Origin: Flavimobilis rhizosphaerae
Lineage (GTDB): Bacteria > Actinomycetota > Actinomycetes > Actinomycetales > Cellulomonadaceae
Length of the DNA stretch: 64,000 nucleotides
Direction of reading: 5' to 3'
Assembly: GCF_014852685.1 (NCBI RefSeq)
Contig: NZ_JACZDF010000002.1
Span: forward strand, 310,001-374,000
Below the pieces are notes generated by a model. That model did not search any database, was not told the DNA's origin, and was given only the letters and a program-made list of their open reading frames with translations. Each line of letters opens with the position of its first letter. Within the stretch, counting starts at the first letter, position 1. Below are positions 22,113 through 31,832 of this stretch, piece by piece. A program made the position numbers and the translations under genes.

Positions 22113-23117
22113 GTGCTGATCGCACAGCGCCCCACGCTGACCGAAGAGGTCATCTCGGAGAACCGTTCGCGCTTCTCCATCGAGCCGCTCGAGCCCGGCT
22201 TCGGCTACACGCTCGGCAACTCGCTGCGCCGTACGCTCCTGTCGTCGATCCCCGGCGCGTCCGTGACCTCCATCCGCATCGACGGTGTGCTCCACGAGTT
22301 CACCACGGTGCCGGGGGTCAAGGAGGACGTCACCGAGATCATCCTCAACATCAAGGGTCTCGTCGTCTCGTCCGAGAACGACGAGCCCGTCGTCATGTAC
22401 CTGCGCAAGCAGGGCTCCGGTGCGGTGACCGCTGCGGACATCGTCCCGCCGGCGGGCGTCGAGGTGCACAACCCCGAGCTCCACATCGCGACCCTCAACG
22501 AGAAGGGCAAGCTCGAGATCGAGCTCACCGTCGAGCGTGGCCGTGGCTACGTCTCGGCAGCGCAGAACAAGTCGTTCGACGCCGAGATCGGTCGTATCCC
22601 CGTCGACTCGATCTACTCGCCCGTCCTCAAGGTGACCTACAAGGTCGAGGCGACGCGTGTCGAGCAGCGCACGGACTTCGACAAGCTCATCGTCGACGTC
22701 GAGACGAAGCCCGCGATCTCGCCGCGTGACGCGCTCGCGTCCGCCGGCAAGACGCTGGTCGAGCTCTTCGGCCTCGCCCGCGAGCTTAACGTCGAGGCCG
22801 AGGGCATCGAGATCGGCCCGTCCCCGACGGACGCCGCGCTCGCGCAGGACCTCGCGCTGCCCATCGAGGAGCTCCAGCTGACGATCCGCTCGTACAACTG
22901 CCTCAAGCGTGAGGGCGTCCACACCGTGGGCGAGCTCGTGTCGCGCAGCGAGGCTGACCTCCTCGACATCCGCAACTTCGGCTCGAAGTCGATCACCGAG
23001 GTCAAGGAGAAGCTGGCCGGTCTCGGCCTCGCTCTCAAGGACTCGATCGTCGACTTTGACCAGACCGGCGTCTACGGCGACGGTGACGCGGGCGACTACG
23101 ACTCCGCGCAGTACTGA
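22113..23117 (+). CDS. rpoA: RNA polymerase alpha subunit
   Basis: It has 334 residues. The N-terminal assembly domain contains [24 protein letters not shown] linker follows, then the C-terminal domain that contacts UP elements and activators ([33 protein letters not shown]). The acidic tail is typical of actinobacteria. GTG at 22113 is preceded by GAAAGGACAG. Confidence 0.98.
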   Translation: MLIAQRPTLTEEVISENRSRFSIEPLEPGFGYTLGNSLRRTLLSSIPGASVTSIRIDGVLHEFTTVPGVKEDVTEIILNIKGLVVSSENDEPVVMYLRKQGSGAVTAADIVPPAGVEVHNPELHIATLNEKGKLEIELTVERGRGYVSAAQNKSFDAEIGRIPVDSIYSPVLKVTYKVEATRVEQRTDFDKLIVDVETKPAISPRDALASAGKTLVELFGLARELNVEAEGIEIGPSPTDAALAQDLALPIEELQLTIRSYNCLKREGVHTVGELVSRSEADLLDIRNFGSKSITEVKEKLAGLGLALKDSIVDFDQTGVYGDGDAGDYDSAQY

Positions 23118-23180
23118 CGTGGTCCGCCCGGTGCCTGACGCGCGCCGCGGCGACCGAACCCATCTCTAGGAGCAACTTCA

Positions 23181-23711
23181 ATGCCTACCCCCAGCAAGGG
23201 CGCACGGCTCGGTGGCAGCCCGTCGCACGAGCGCAAGATCCTCGCGAACCTCGCCTCGCAGCTCATCACGCACGGCCAGATCACGACGACCGAGTCGCGT
23301 GCCCGCCGCCTGCGTCCCGTCGTCGAGCGTCACATCACCTTCGCGAAGCGTGGCGACCTCGCCGCGCGTCGTCGCGTGCTGCGGACGCTCACGGACAAGA
23401 CCGTCGTCCACATCCTCTTCACCGAGGTGGCACCGCAGATGGCGGAGCGTCAGGGCGGCTACACCCGCATCATCAAGATCGCGCCGCGCAAGGGCGACAA
23501 CGCGCCCATGGCCGTTATCGAGCTCGTGACCGAGCCCGTGTCGCCGAAGCAGGCCGTCGTCCGTGAGGCGACCAAGGCTGCTGAGAAGGCCGCCAAGGTC
23601 CCCACCCCGGCGTCCGCGAAGTCGGCTGACTCGCCCGAGTCGGCGGACTCGCCCGACTCGGCGCCGTCGGCCGCCTCGGCCGAGGAGACCGCGGAGGAGA
23701 CGAAGGCCTGA
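23181..23711 (+). CDS. rplQ: 50S ribosomal protein L17, with Ser/Pro/Asp tail
   Basis: The first about 120 residues are standard L17 ([21 protein letters not shown]). A tail of about 50 residues is low-complexity and contains imperfect repeats of [12 protein letters not shown], ending [10 protein letters not shown]. The total is 176 residues. Actinobacterial L17 proteins often carry such tails, of variable sequence. It ends the rpoA operon; a terminator follows. Confidence 0.96.
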   Translation: MPTPSKGARLGGSPSHERKILANLASQLITHGQITTTESRARRLRPVVERHITFAKRGDLAARRRVLRTLTDKTVVHILFTEVAPQMAERQGGYTRIIKIAPRKGDNAPMAVIELVTEPVSPKQAVVREATKAAEKAAKVPTPASAKSADSPESADSPDSAPSAASAEETAEETKA

Positions 23712-23727
23712 GCCTGAGTCTCTCCGT

Positions 23728-23763
23728 CGAGAGCCCGTGCACCGCAAGGTGCACGGGCTCTCG
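23728..23763 (+). terminator. terminator after rplQ
   Basis: A perfect 16-bp stem (CGAGAGCCCGTGCACC paired with GGTGCACGGGCTCTCG) with loop GCAA, beginning 17 bases after the rplQ stop. Confidence 0.8.
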
Positions 23764-23919
23764 TGCATCTGGGGGCGGGACTGGGTCAGGTAGTGAGGTG
23801 AGTGGCCGCGGCCAGTCTCGTGCCCGGCAGGTTCGGCGCCGCCCGCTCAGTCGTCCGCGGGTCCGGTCGACGCGACTTCCGCCGGGGCGCCCGTCACGTC
23901 CGTTCGACAAGGTCCCCGC

Positions 23920-24696
23920 TCAGGCGCCCGCCGACCCCCAGAGCTGCCACGCACGGACACCCCCGACGAGGGCCGCGGAGTTCGGGACGACGACGACCTC
24001 GGGGCCGAGCCGCTCGAGCACGGTCGGCGTGAGGCGACGTGCGTTGCCGCCGCCCACGTGGAGCCGGTCCCAGCGGAAGACGGGTGCGAGCCCCTCGACG
24101 GCCCGCAGGACGCGGCGTGACCACAGGCCGTCGCCCAGGCGACGGCGTTCCGGCTCGCCGAGGTACTGGTCGTAGGTCGTGCCGCGCCTCACCGGCGCGT
24201 GCGAGAGCTCGAGGTGCGGCGCAAGGACGCCGCCGTCGAAGTGCGCCGAGCCGAGCCCGGTGCCGAGCGTGAGGACGAGCTCGAGGCCGACACCGGCGAC
24301 GACGCCCGCGCCGTGGAGCTCCGCATCGTTGACGACGAGCGTCGGCAGCCCTGTCGCGTCTGAGAGGGCAGCTCGCAGGTCGTGGCCGTCCCACGCCTGG
24401 ACGAGCCGCGGGTCGACACGCGTGCGGGGGCCGCCGACGGTGACGTAGTGGGGTGTCGCGACGACGACCCCGCGCCGGATCATGCCGGGGAGGCCGACCG
24501 AGAGCCTGTCGGCCGCAGGCAGCGATGCGGCGATCCCGACGATCGTGCGGACGAGCAGCGCGGGAGGCAGCGGGTAGGGCGTCGGGACCCGTGTCGCCGG
24601 TGCGTGCTGGGTGCCGGCGTCGTCGAGGACCGCGGCCTTGAGCCCGCCGCCCCCGCAGTCGACGGTGAGGGTGAGCGGTCCGTGGTCGTGCGCCAT
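23920..24696 (-). CDS. ROK-family kinase, polyphosphate-glucokinase-like
   Basis: A sugar kinase of the ROK superfamily, 258 residues. The phosphate-binding motif is VDCGGGGLKAAVLDDAG near the N-terminus; VNDAELHGAG carries the likely catalytic Asp; TLGTGLGSAHFDGG is the second phosphate loop. The C-terminal segment (YDQYLGEPERRR, LHVGGGNARRL) resembles actinobacterial polyphosphate glucokinases more than NagK-type kinases. The ROK zinc motif is absent. Substrate and phosphate donor are inferred only. ATG at 24696 has TACCGT 6 bases upstream, suggesting a leaderless mRNA. It is divergent from truA. Confidence 0.75.
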   Translation of the reverse strand: MAHDHGPLTLTVDCGGGGLKAAVLDDAGTQHAPATRVPTPYPLPPALLVRTIVGIAASLPAADRLSVGLPGMIRRGVVVATPHYVTVGGPRTRVDPRLVQAWDGHDLRAALSDATGLPTLVVNDAELHGAGVVAGVGLELVLTLGTGLGSAHFDGGVLAPHLELSHAPVRRGTTYDQYLGEPERRRLGDGLWSRRVLRAVEGLAPVFRWDRLHVGGGNARRLTPTVLERLGPEVVVVPNSAALVGGVRAWQLWGSAGA

Positions 24697-24702
24697 GGGT
24701 TC

Positions 24703-24708
24703 ACGGTA
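24703..24708 (-). promoter_or_regulatory. -10 box of the ROK kinase (leaderless)
   Basis: On the minus strand TACCGT is followed by exactly 6 bases and then the ATG, placing the transcription start at or next to the start codon. Confidence 0.5.
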
Positions 24709-24741
24709 GTCCGCCGGTGGGGCGAGGCAGCGCGGTGCGCG

Positions 24742-25647
24742 ATGATGGACGGCGTGATCCGTGTCCGACTCGACCTCGCCTACCGTGGCACCGACTTCGC
24801 GGGCTGGGCCCGCCAGCCTGCGCTCCGCACCGTGCAGGGCACGCTCGAGGAGGGGCTGGCGCGGGTGCTCCGGCTCGACGACGTGCGCCTCACCGTCGCG
24901 GGCCGTACCGATGCTGGCGTCCACGCGCGGGGTCAGGTCGCGCACCTCGACGTGCCCGACGCCGCATGGGACGCGCTGCCCGGACGTTCGGGACGTGCGC
25001 CGGAGAACGCGCTCGTCGCGCGTCTTGCTGGCGTCCTGCCGAACGACGTCGTTGTCCGCAGGGCCGCGCGGGCGCCGGAAGGTTTCGACGCGCGCTTCGG
25101 GGCGCTCGCCCGTCGCTACACGTACCGGGTCGCGGACGACCCCGCGCGTTTCGACCCCCTCGCGCGCGACCACGTCCTGTGGCACCGCAGACCGCTCGAC
25201 GTCGAGGCGATGGACCGGGCGATGGCGCCGCTCACCGGACTGCGTGACTTCGCGTCCTACTGCAAGCCGCGTCCCGGCGCGACGACGATCCGGGAGCTCC
25301 AGGAGCTCACGTGGCGTCGCGAGACGTCCGGCCCCGAGGCCGGCCTTCTTCTCGCGTCGGTCCGTGCGGACGCCTTCTGCCACAACATGGTGCGTGCGCT
25401 CGTCGGCGCATCCCTCGCGGTGGGGGAGGGGCGGCGCCCGGAGTCGTGGCCGCGCGAGGTGCTCGAGGCACGCTCACGCGTCGGCGGTCCGACGGTCGTC
25501 GCGCCCCACGGGCTCGTCCTCGAGGAGGTCGTCTACCCGCCGGACGCCGAGCTCGCGGAGCGTGCCGAGCGGGTACGTGCGCGTCGCCTCGACGAGGAAG
25601 TGCTCGACGCGTCGGGGAACGTCGTCCCGGGAGCGCCGACCTGCTGA
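24742..25647 (+). CDS. truA: tRNA pseudouridine synthase A
   Basis: Makes pseudouridine at positions 38-40 of tRNA anticodon stems. It has about 301 residues with the first of tandem ATGs at 24742; 24745 and GTG 24754 are also possible. LDLAYRGTDFAGWARQP begins the fold, VAGRTDAGVHARGQVAH contains the catalytic Asp, and FCHNMVRALVGASLAVGEGRR is the conserved C-terminal motif. In many bacteria truA directly follows rplQ; here a minus-strand kinase gene lies between. Confidence 0.94.
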   Translation: MMDGVIRVRLDLAYRGTDFAGWARQPALRTVQGTLEEGLARVLRLDDVRLTVAGRTDAGVHARGQVAHLDVPDAAWDALPGRSGRAPENALVARLAGVLPNDVVVRRAARAPEGFDARFGALARRYTYRVADDPARFDPLARDHVLWHRRPLDVEAMDRAMAPLTGLRDFASYCKPRPGATTIRELQELTWRRETSGPEAGLLLASVRADAFCHNMVRALVGASLAVGEGRRPESWPREVLEARSRVGGPTVVAPHGLVLEEVVYPPDAELAERAERVRARRLDEEVLDASGNVVPGAPTC

Positions 25648-25755
25648 GCGCGTCGTCGATGAGCAAGCCGTCGGTGAGCCGCGCCGCTGGCTGAGCGACG
25701 AGCGGGGCGCCACGTGCGCGCAGCGCGCCCCCGTGGCAGGGGTAGCGTGCGCCTG

Positions 25756-26223
25756 TCAGTCGCCCTCGTCGCGCTCGTCGAGGTCCGCGTCGTCGTCCGC
25801 GTCGTCGACGGGCTCGCCCGCTGTGCGGGCGTCGTCGGACTCGAGCTGTTGCTGCGTGGCGACGTGCACCGCGAGCTCCTCCTCGGTCAGGGCGCCCCCG
25901 TCGGAGCCGACGGACGTCGCGTAGACGTCGTTCTCACGCTCCGGCACGCCTCCGTCGGCTGCGACGAGGCGTCCCGCAAGGGCCTCGTCCCGGGTGCCCT
26001 CGCGCGAGTCCTCGGGGAGCTCCTGCGCGAGCCTGCGTGCGAGCGGCTCGTCCTGGCCCGACTCCCACGGGGTCGAGCCCCAGCGCGTCGTCGTGTCCTC
26101 GAACGGTGGGTCGTAGCCTGCGTCGAGCACGTCGGTGATCTGCTCGTCGAGCAGCATGTCCTCGAGCGATGCCTGGTCCGTGCCCTGCTCCGCGCCGTCG
26201 CCGGCGTCCGTCGTGTCCGTCAT
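25756..26223 (-). CDS. acidic DUF5709-like protein
   Basis: A 155-residue, strongly acidic, probably soluble protein with no signal peptide. The segment SLEDMLLDEQITDVLDAGYDPP and the following WGSTPWESGQDEPLARRLAQELPE match the pattern I recall for actinobacterial DUF5709 proteins. The C-terminus is nearly all Asp/Glu. The function is unknown. It has an AAGGAG ribosome-binding site. It is convergent with truA and divergent from the ABC-F gene. Confidence 0.75.
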   Translation of the reverse strand: MTDTTDAGDGAEQGTDQASLEDMLLDEQITDVLDAGYDPPFEDTTTRWGSTPWESGQDEPLARRLAQELPEDSREGTRDEALAGRLVAADGGVPERENDVYATSVGSDGGALTEEELAVHVATQQQLESDDARTAGEPVDDADDDADLDERDEGD

Positions 26224-26327
26224 GGTGGCTCCTTCGCGTCCCTCCCCACGGTGCCACGTCGTGAGGGGCCGTGCCAGCCCGAGATCTCCGTCGTCGAGGG
26301 GTTCTCGGGGCTGGGAGGATGGACGCC

Positions 26328-28010
26328 ATGGGTCATGTCGACGTCTCCGGGGTCTCCTACACGCTTCCCGACGGCCGCGAGCTGCTCGCCGACGTCTCGT
26401 TCCGGGTGGGGGACGGCGCGAAGGTCGCGCTCGTCGGGCCGAATGGCGCGGGCAAGACGACGCTTCTGCGCCTCGTCACCGGCGACCTCGCACCGCACGC
26501 GGGCAAGGTGTCGCGCTCGGGCGGGCTCGGGGTCATGGACCAGATGATCGGGCGGGTCGACGACGCGCGCACTGTGCGTGACGTCCTCGCGGAGCTTGCG
26601 CACGACGCGATCCGGGCCGCGTCGAGGGAGCTCGACGCGGCCGAGACGCTCATGATGGAGCGCGACGACGAGCCGACGCAGATGCGCTACGCCCAGGCGA
26701 TCGCGGACTGGGCGGACGTCGGCGGCTACGAGGCCGAGGCCACGTGGGACGAGGTGACGGACGAGGTCCTCTCGATCCCGTTCGAGAGGGCGCAGCACCG
26801 CGAGCTGCGGACGCTGTCGGGAGGCGAGCAGAAGAGGCTCGTCCTCACGGCGCTGCTGCGGGGTCCCGACGAGGTCCTGCTGCTCGACGAGCCGGACAAC
26901 TACCTCGACGTCCCGACGAAGCTCTGGCTCGAGGAGCAGATCGTCGCGTCCCCCAAGACGATCCTCTACGTCACGCACGACCGTGAGCTTCTCGCGCGGA
27001 CCGCGACGGCGGTCGCAACGATCGAGCAGACGTCGCTCGGCGGCGACGTGTGGGTGCACGGCGGGGGCTTCGACACGTACCTCGAGGCGCGCAAGGACCG
27101 GACGGCGCGGCTCGAGGAGCTGCGGCGGCGGTGGGAGGAGGAGCATGCGAAGCTCCGCACCCTCGTCATGACGCTCAAGACGCGCTCGGCGTTCAACGAC
27201 GGGCTCGCGAGCCGTTACCAGGCGGCTCAGACGCGCCTGCGGAAGTTCGAGGAGGCGGGGCCGCCGCAGCTCGTCGCACGCGAGCAGGACGTGCGGGTGC
27301 GGCTCGTCGGAGGGCGTACCGCCAAGCGGGCGGTCGTGTGCGAGGACCTCGAGCTGGCGGGGCTCATGCGGCCGTTCTCGACCGAGGTCTGGTACGGCGA
27401 GCGCGTCGCGGTGCTCGGGTCGAACGGCTCGGGCAAGTCGCACTTCATGCGGCTGCTCGCGGGCGGTGGCACGAACCCCGGGCCTGACCAGGCGCCCGTC
27501 GAGCCGGGGCGCGTCGCCCGCGTCGAGCACACGGGACGCGCGACGCTCGGCTCGCGCGTGCGGCCCGGGTTCTTCGCGCAGAACGACCCGCACCCGGAGC
27601 TCGTCGGTACGACGCTTCTCGACATCCTCCACCGCGGTGAGGGGCATCGTGCGGGCATGGGGCGTGAGCAGGCGTCGAAGGCGCTCGACCGGTACGAGCT
27701 CGTCGAGCAGGCCGAGCAACGTTACGAGACGCTCTCGGGCGGGCAGCAGGCCCGCCTGCAGATCCTCCTGCTCGAGCTCGGCGGCGCGACGCTCCTCCTC
27801 CTCGACGAGCCGACCGACAACCTCGACCTCCACTCGGCCGAGGCCCTCGAGCGTGGTCTTGCGGCGTTCGACGGCACGGTGCTCGCGGTGACGCACGACC
27901 GCTGGTTCGCCCGCGGCTTCGACAGGTTCCTCATCTTCGGGGCCGACGGGGTCGTGCTCGAGTCCGACGTGCCGGTGTGGGATTCCGGGCGGGTCGAGCG
28001 CGCACGCTGA
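26328..28010 (+). CDS. ABC-F family ATPase
   Basis: Cytosolic twin-ATPase protein of 560 residues with no membrane domain. First cassette: GPNGAGKTT (residues 37-45), LSGGEQKR, LLLDEPDNYLD. A charged linker follows (LEELRRRWEEEHAKLR). Second cassette: GSNGSGKS, LSGGQQAR, LLLLDEPTDNLD. ABC-F proteins act on the ribosome in translation or antibiotic protection; which role applies here is not evident. ATG 26328 is chosen because GGGAGG lies 9 bases upstream; ATG 26319 is an alternative. Confidence 0.9.
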   Translation: MGHVDVSGVSYTLPDGRELLADVSFRVGDGAKVALVGPNGAGKTTLLRLVTGDLAPHAGKVSRSGGLGVMDQMIGRVDDARTVRDVLAELAHDAIRAASRELDAAETLMMERDDEPTQMRYAQAIADWADVGGYEAEATWDEVTDEVLSIPFERAQHRELRTLSGGEQKRLVLTALLRGPDEVLLLDEPDNYLDVPTKLWLEEQIVASPKTILYVTHDRELLARTATAVATIEQTSLGGDVWVHGGGFDTYLEARKDRTARLEELRRRWEEEHAKLRTLVMTLKTRSAFNDGLASRYQAAQTRLRKFEEAGPPQLVAREQDVRVRLVGGRTAKRAVVCEDLELAGLMRPFSTEVWYGERVAVLGSNGSGKSHFMRLLAGGGTNPGPDQAPVEPGRVARVEHTGRATLGSRVRPGFFAQNDPHPELVGTTLLDILHRGEGHRAGMGREQASKALDRYELVEQAEQRYETLSGGQQARLQILLLELGGATLLLLDEPTDNLDLHSAEALERGLAAFDGTVLAVTHDRWFARGFDRFLIFGADGVVLESDVPVWDSGRVERAR

Positions 28011-28027
28011 ACGTCACGCGCACGGCC

Positions 28028-28033
28028 TAGTCT
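28028..28033 (+). promoter_or_regulatory. -10 box of trhO (leaderless)
   Basis: TAGTCT is followed by 6 bases and then the GTG start at 28040, the spacing expected for a leaderless transcript. No -35 match is obvious. Confidence 0.45.
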
Positions 28034-28039
28034 GGTCGT

Positions 28040-28963
28040 GTGGCCACCTTCCGCACCGTCCTCTTCTATGCGTTCGCCCCTGTTGCCGACCCGGCGGCGG
28101 TGAGACTCTGGCAGCGTGAGCTCGCCGGCCGCTGGAACCTCACGGGACGTGTCATCGTCGCGCCGCACGGCATCAACGCGACGCTCGGCGGGCGCGTCGA
28201 GGACCTCAAGCAGTACGTCAAGGGGACGCGGCAGTACCCGGGGTTCGAGCGGCTCGACGTCAAGTGGGCGGCAGGCACTGGCGAGGACTTCCCGCGGCTC
28301 AGCGTCAAGGTGAGGCCCGAGCTCGTGGCGTTCGGGGCGCCCGACGCGGTGCGGCTGGGGCCCGACGGGATCGAGGGCGGCGGGACGCGCCTCGACGCCG
28401 ACGGGCTCGACGCGCTCGTCGCCGAGAGGGGCGGGGACGTCGTCATGCTTGACGGTCGCAACGCGTACGAGGCGAGGATCGGGCGCTTCCGTGGGGCCTT
28501 CGTGCCCGACGTCACGACGAGCCGCGACTTCCTCGGCGAGATCGAGGCCGGACGCTGGGACCACCTCAAGGACCGTGCGGTCGTCACGTACTGCACGGGC
28601 GGCGTGCGCTGCGAGGTGCTCTCGGTGCTGCTCAAGGACCGGGGGTTCGCCGAGGTCTACCAGATGGACGGCGGCATCGTCCGCTACGTCGAGGCGCGGG
28701 GCGCCTCGGGGTTGTGGGACGGGTCGCTCTACGTGTTCGACGGCCGCGGGCACGTCGAGGCGGCGGGCGCCCGTTCGCTCGGGACGTGCGAGCGGTGCGG
28801 GGCGTCGACGGCGCGGTTCGAGAACTGCGCGGACGCCGGGTGCCGCACGGAGCGGCTCGTGTGCGAGGACTGCGCCGCCGGGACGGCGGAGGAGCGGTGC
28901 CCGACGTGCGTGGGGGAGCGGCCCACGGCATGGGGCGCTCGTGAGGATGTCGGGGGCCGTTGA
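28040..28963 (+). CDS. trhO: tRNA uridine(34) hydroxylase TrhO, rhodanese domain
   Basis: It has 307 residues. The N-terminal domain (YAFAPVADPAAVRLWQREL, GRVIVAPHGINATLGG) and central rhodanese domain with active-site Cys in YCTGGVRCEVL match the YceA/TrhO family, which hydroxylates wobble uridine to 5-hydroxyuridine in a prephenate-independent, oxygen-dependent way. The C-terminus has eight cysteines in CxxC-type pairs (CERCG, CEDC, CPTC), a likely zinc-ribbon extension. GTG at 28040. Confidence 0.88.
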   Translation: MATFRTVLFYAFAPVADPAAVRLWQRELAGRWNLTGRVIVAPHGINATLGGRVEDLKQYVKGTRQYPGFERLDVKWAAGTGEDFPRLSVKVRPELVAFGAPDAVRLGPDGIEGGGTRLDADGLDALVAERGGDVVMLDGRNAYEARIGRFRGAFVPDVTTSRDFLGEIEAGRWDHLKDRAVVTYCTGGVRCEVLSVLLKDRGFAEVYQMDGGIVRYVEARGASGLWDGSLYVFDGRGHVEAAGARSLGTCERCGASTARFENCADAGCRTERLVCEDCAAGTAEERCPTCVGERPTAWGAREDVGGR

Positions 28964-29038
28964 GGCCGTGCTGTGTGCCTCCAGGGGCGTGCGCCTCCGC
29001 TCGTGCGCGGGTGTGACGCACGTGTCTACCCTCACGCT

Positions 29039-29068
29039 TTGACCCCGCGACGTGGCGGCAGGTATCCT
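29039..29068 (+). promoter_or_regulatory. promoter of rplM-rpsI
   Basis: TTGACC (29039-29044), an 18-base spacer and TATCCT (29063-29068) form the best sigma70-type promoter in the window. Transcription should start near 29075, giving a leader of about 125 bases. Inside the leader is the hairpin CCGGCAC-N8-GTGCCGG (about 29142-29163), which might be an L13-responsive element; that role is only inference. Confidence 0.75.
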
Positions 29069-29201
29069 TGCAAGTCGTTGTGCTTCCAGCCGTGACCGGT
29101 GCCTCCCACTCGCCAGGTCGTGAGAGAAGCCTTCAACCGACCTCGCCGGCACGTTCTGATGTGCCGGAGAAGACACAGCAACCGAAACGAAGGCTACGAC
29201 C

Positions 29202-29645
29202 GTGCGTACGTACACCCCGAAGCCCGGCGACGTCCAGCGCGACTGGTACGTCATCGACGCGACCGACGTCGTCCTGGGCCGTCTCGCCAGCCAGGTGGCA
29301 ACCCTGCTGCGTGGCAAGCACAAGCCCACCTTCGCCCCGCACGTCGATGGCGGCGACTTCGTCGTCATCATCAACGCCGAGAAGGTTGCCCTGACGGGCA
29401 ACAAGCGGGAGCAGAAGCTGGCCTACCGTCACTCCGGGTTCCCGGGTGGCCTCTCGGCCACCTCTTACTCCGAGCTGCTCGAGAAGAACCCCGAGCGCGC
29501 CGTGGAGAAGGCCGTTCGCGGCATGCTCCCCAAGACGACGCTCGGCCGTCAGCAGCTCGGCAAGCTCAAGGTCTACGCGGGTGCCGAGCACCCGCACACC
29601 GCGCAGCAGCCCAAGCCGTACGAGATCACCCAGGTCGCTCAGTAG
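29202..29645 (+). CDS. rplM: 50S ribosomal protein L13
   Basis: Early-assembly large-subunit protein of 147 residues: [20 protein letters not shown], conserved [18 protein letters not shown] and [19 protein letters not shown] at 29202. It forms the usual pair with rpsI, 48 bases downstream. Confidence 0.97.
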   Translation: MRTYTPKPGDVQRDWYVIDATDVVLGRLASQVATLLRGKHKPTFAPHVDGGDFVVIINAEKVALTGNKREQKLAYRHSGFPGGLSATSYSELLEKNPERAVEKAVRGMLPKTTLGRQQLGKLKVYAGAEHPHTAQQPKPYEITQVAQ

Positions 29646-29693
29646 GCTCCCGCCTGCTGATCGGACGCATCCAAGGACGCGAGGACACCTACA

Positions 29694-30185
29694 GTGGCCG
29701 ACACCACCGTCGACAACGACACCCTGGGCGAGGACGTGCCCAGCAGCTACACCTCCGAGACCCCCGCTGCGCAGCAGGGTCGTGGCCAGAGCATCACTGC
29801 TCCTGGTCAGGCCCTCGGTCGCCGCAAGCAGGCGATCGCGCGCGTGCGCCTCGTCCCCGGCACGGGTCAGTGGAAGATCAACGGGCGCACCCTGGAGGAC
29901 TACTTCCCCAACAAGGTGCACCAGCAGCTCGTGAACTCGCCGTTCGCGACCGTTGACGTCGAGGGCCGTTTCGACGTCATCGCCCGCATCGCGGGTGGCG
30001 GCACCTCGGGCCAGGCCGGCGCGCTGCGCCTCGGCATCGCCCGTGCGCTCAACGAGATCGACCGTGAGGCCAACCGTCCCGCGCTCAAGAAGGCCGGGCT
30101 GCTCACGCGTGACGCCCGCGCCGTCGAGCGCAAGAAGGCCGGTCTCAAGAAGGCCCGCAAGGCTCCTCAGTACTCCAAGCGCTGA
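29694..30185 (+). CDS. rpsI: 30S ribosomal protein S9
   Basis: It has 163 residues: an N-terminal extension of about 35 residues ([18 protein letters not shown]), then the S9 domain from [18 protein letters not shown]. It ends QYSKR, whose last Arg reaches the P-site tRNA in known ribosomes. GTG start at 29694. A terminator follows. Confidence 0.97.
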   Translation: MADTTVDNDTLGEDVPSSYTSETPAAQQGRGQSITAPGQALGRRKQAIARVRLVPGTGQWKINGRTLEDYFPNKVHQQLVNSPFATVDVEGRFDVIARIAGGGTSGQAGALRLGIARALNEIDREANRPALKKAGLLTRDARAVERKKAGLKKARKAPQYSKR

Positions 30186-30207
30186 GCCAGCCCCGCGCTG
30201 CATCGTT

Positions 30208-30240
30208 CGAAGGGTCCGACGGTTTCCGTCGGGCCCTTCG
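30208..30240 (+). terminator. terminator after rpsI
   Basis: A 15-bp stem (CGAAGGGTCCGACGG / CCGTCGGGCCCTTCG, one G-U pair) with loop TTT, followed by GGCGTTCCTGGG. It ends the rplM-rpsI operon. Confidence 0.75.
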
Positions 30241-30467
30241 GGCGTTCCTGGGCCAGCGACCAGGGCCCAGCAGCGTGGAGCGCCGCATGGGAGCGTGACC
30301 TCGGGCGGTACGCTGGTGGGCGGCGCCCGGCCATGTCGTCCCACGAGGAGCAGGACGGGATGGAGCGCGGAGGGATACCGCGCACGATGGCGTCGTCAGA
30401 ACCCGGACGACCGGGCCACCAGCGACAGACGCGGTCCTCCAAGGGCCCGCGGGGCAAGGAGCGACCC

Positions 30468-31832
30468 ATGGGTCGGCTGTTCGGGACCGACGGCGTGCGA
30501 GGGCTCGCCAACCGGGACATCACCGCAGAGCTCGCGCTCGACCTCGGGGCGGCCGCAGCGCACGTCCTCGGCACGTCGGGCGGTTTCAAGGGACCGCGAC
30601 CCCGTGCCGTCATCGGACGTGACCCGCGGATCTCGGGCGAGTTCCTCTCCGCCGCGCTGTGCGCGGGCCTCGCGAGCGCGGGCGTCGACGTCGTCAATCT
30701 CGGCGTCCTGCCGACGCCTGGGGTCGCGCACCTCACCGCGACCGCGAACGTCGACCTCGGTGTCGTCATCTCCGCGTCCCACAACGCCATGCCGGACAAC
30801 GGCATCAAGTTCTTCGCACGCGGGGGCCTCAAGCTCGCCGACCACGTCGAGGACGCGATCGAGGCCAGGCTCCACGAAGAGTGGGAGCGGCCGACAGGCG
30901 CGGGCGTGGGCCACATCACCACGGACCGTGGCACGGCGCTCGAGTCCTACGTCGAGCACCTCATCTCCGCGATCGGCGCCGACGGCGACAACACCCCGCT
31001 CGAGGGCCTGCGCATCGCGGTCGACTGCGCCAACGGCGCAGCGAGCGAGGTCGGCCCCGCAGCGCTGCGGGCAGCAGGGGCCGACGTCGTCGTTATCAAC
31101 GCGAGCCCGGACGGTCGCAACATCAACGAGCTCTGCGGCTCGACGCACCCGGAGCAGCTCCAGGCCGTCGTCGTCGCGTCAGGCGCCGACTTCGGCGTCG
31201 CGTTCGACGGCGACGCGGACCGTTGCCTCGCGGTCGACCGCCGAGGCAACCTCGTCGACGGCGACGCGATCATGGGCGTCCTCGCGCTCGCGCTCAAGGA
31301 CGAGGGGCGTCTCGCGCAGGACACGCTCGTCGTGACGATCATGAGCAACCTCGGGCTCATCCTCGCCATGCGCGACGCGGGTATCGCCACGGTGCAGACG
31401 GGTGTTGGCGACCGCTACGTCCTCGAGGCGATGCGCGAGGGCGGCTACTCGCTCGGCGGCGAGCAGTCGGGGCACATCATCCTCGCCGACCACGCCTCGA
31501 CGGGCGACGGGGTGCTCACGGCGCTCACGCTCGCACACCGTGTCATGTCGACCGGCCGCTCGCTCGACGAGCTCGCCGCTGCGATCCCGCGGCTGCCGCA
31601 GGCGCTCGTCAACGTACCCGGCGTCGACAAGGCCCGGGCGGGAACGGACGAGGGGCTTCTCGCTGCGGTGCAGGACGCGGAGAAGCTCCTCGGCGGCACG
31701 GGGCGCGTGGTCCTCCGCCCCTCGGGCACGGAGCCGCTCGTGCGCGTCATGGTCGAGGCAGCGACGCAGCTGCAGGCCGACGGTGTCGCCGCGCGCCTCG
31801 CCGACGTCGTGCGTGACAGGCTCTCGCTGTGA
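30468..31832 (+). CDS. glmM: Phosphoglucosamine mutase
   Basis: Converts glucosamine-6-phosphate to glucosamine-1-phosphate for UDP-GlcNAc and the cell wall. It has 454 residues starting [15 protein letters not shown]. The phosphoserine loop is [15 protein letters not shown] (active Ser at residue 104), the metal loop DGDADRC, the sugar loop GGEQSGH, and the phosphate-binding loop [17 protein letters not shown] at 30468 is preceded by GGGGCAAGGAGCGACCC. It works directly after GlmS, encoded 2.5 kb downstream. The stop overlaps def (GTGA). Confidence 0.97.
   Translation: MGRLFGTDGVRGLANRDITAELALDLGAAAAHVLGTSGGFKGPRPRAVIGRDPRISGEFLSAALCAGLASAGVDVVNLGVLPTPGVAHLTATANVDLGVVISASHNAMPDNGIKFFARGGLKLADHVEDAIEARLHEEWERPTGAGVGHITTDRGTALESYVEHLISAIGADGDNTPLEGLRIAVDCANGAASEVGPAALRAAGADVVVINASPDGRNINELCGSTHPEQLQAVVVASGADFGVAFDGDADRCLAVDRRGNLVDGDAIMGVLALALKDEGRLAQDTLVVTIMSNLGLILAMRDAGIATVQTGVGDRYVLEAMREGGYSLGGEQSGHIILADHASTGDGVLTALTLAHRVMSTGRSLDELAAAIPRLPQALVNVPGVDKARAGTDEGLLAAVQDAEKLLGGTGRVVLRPSGTEPLVRVMVEAATQLQADGVAARLADVVRDRLSL

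Noticed and set aside
23920-25383. 487-residue version of the ROK kinase
   Set aside because: The frame stays open upstream through the opposite strand of truA, but kinase similarity begins at ATG 24696, which also has a well-placed -10 box.
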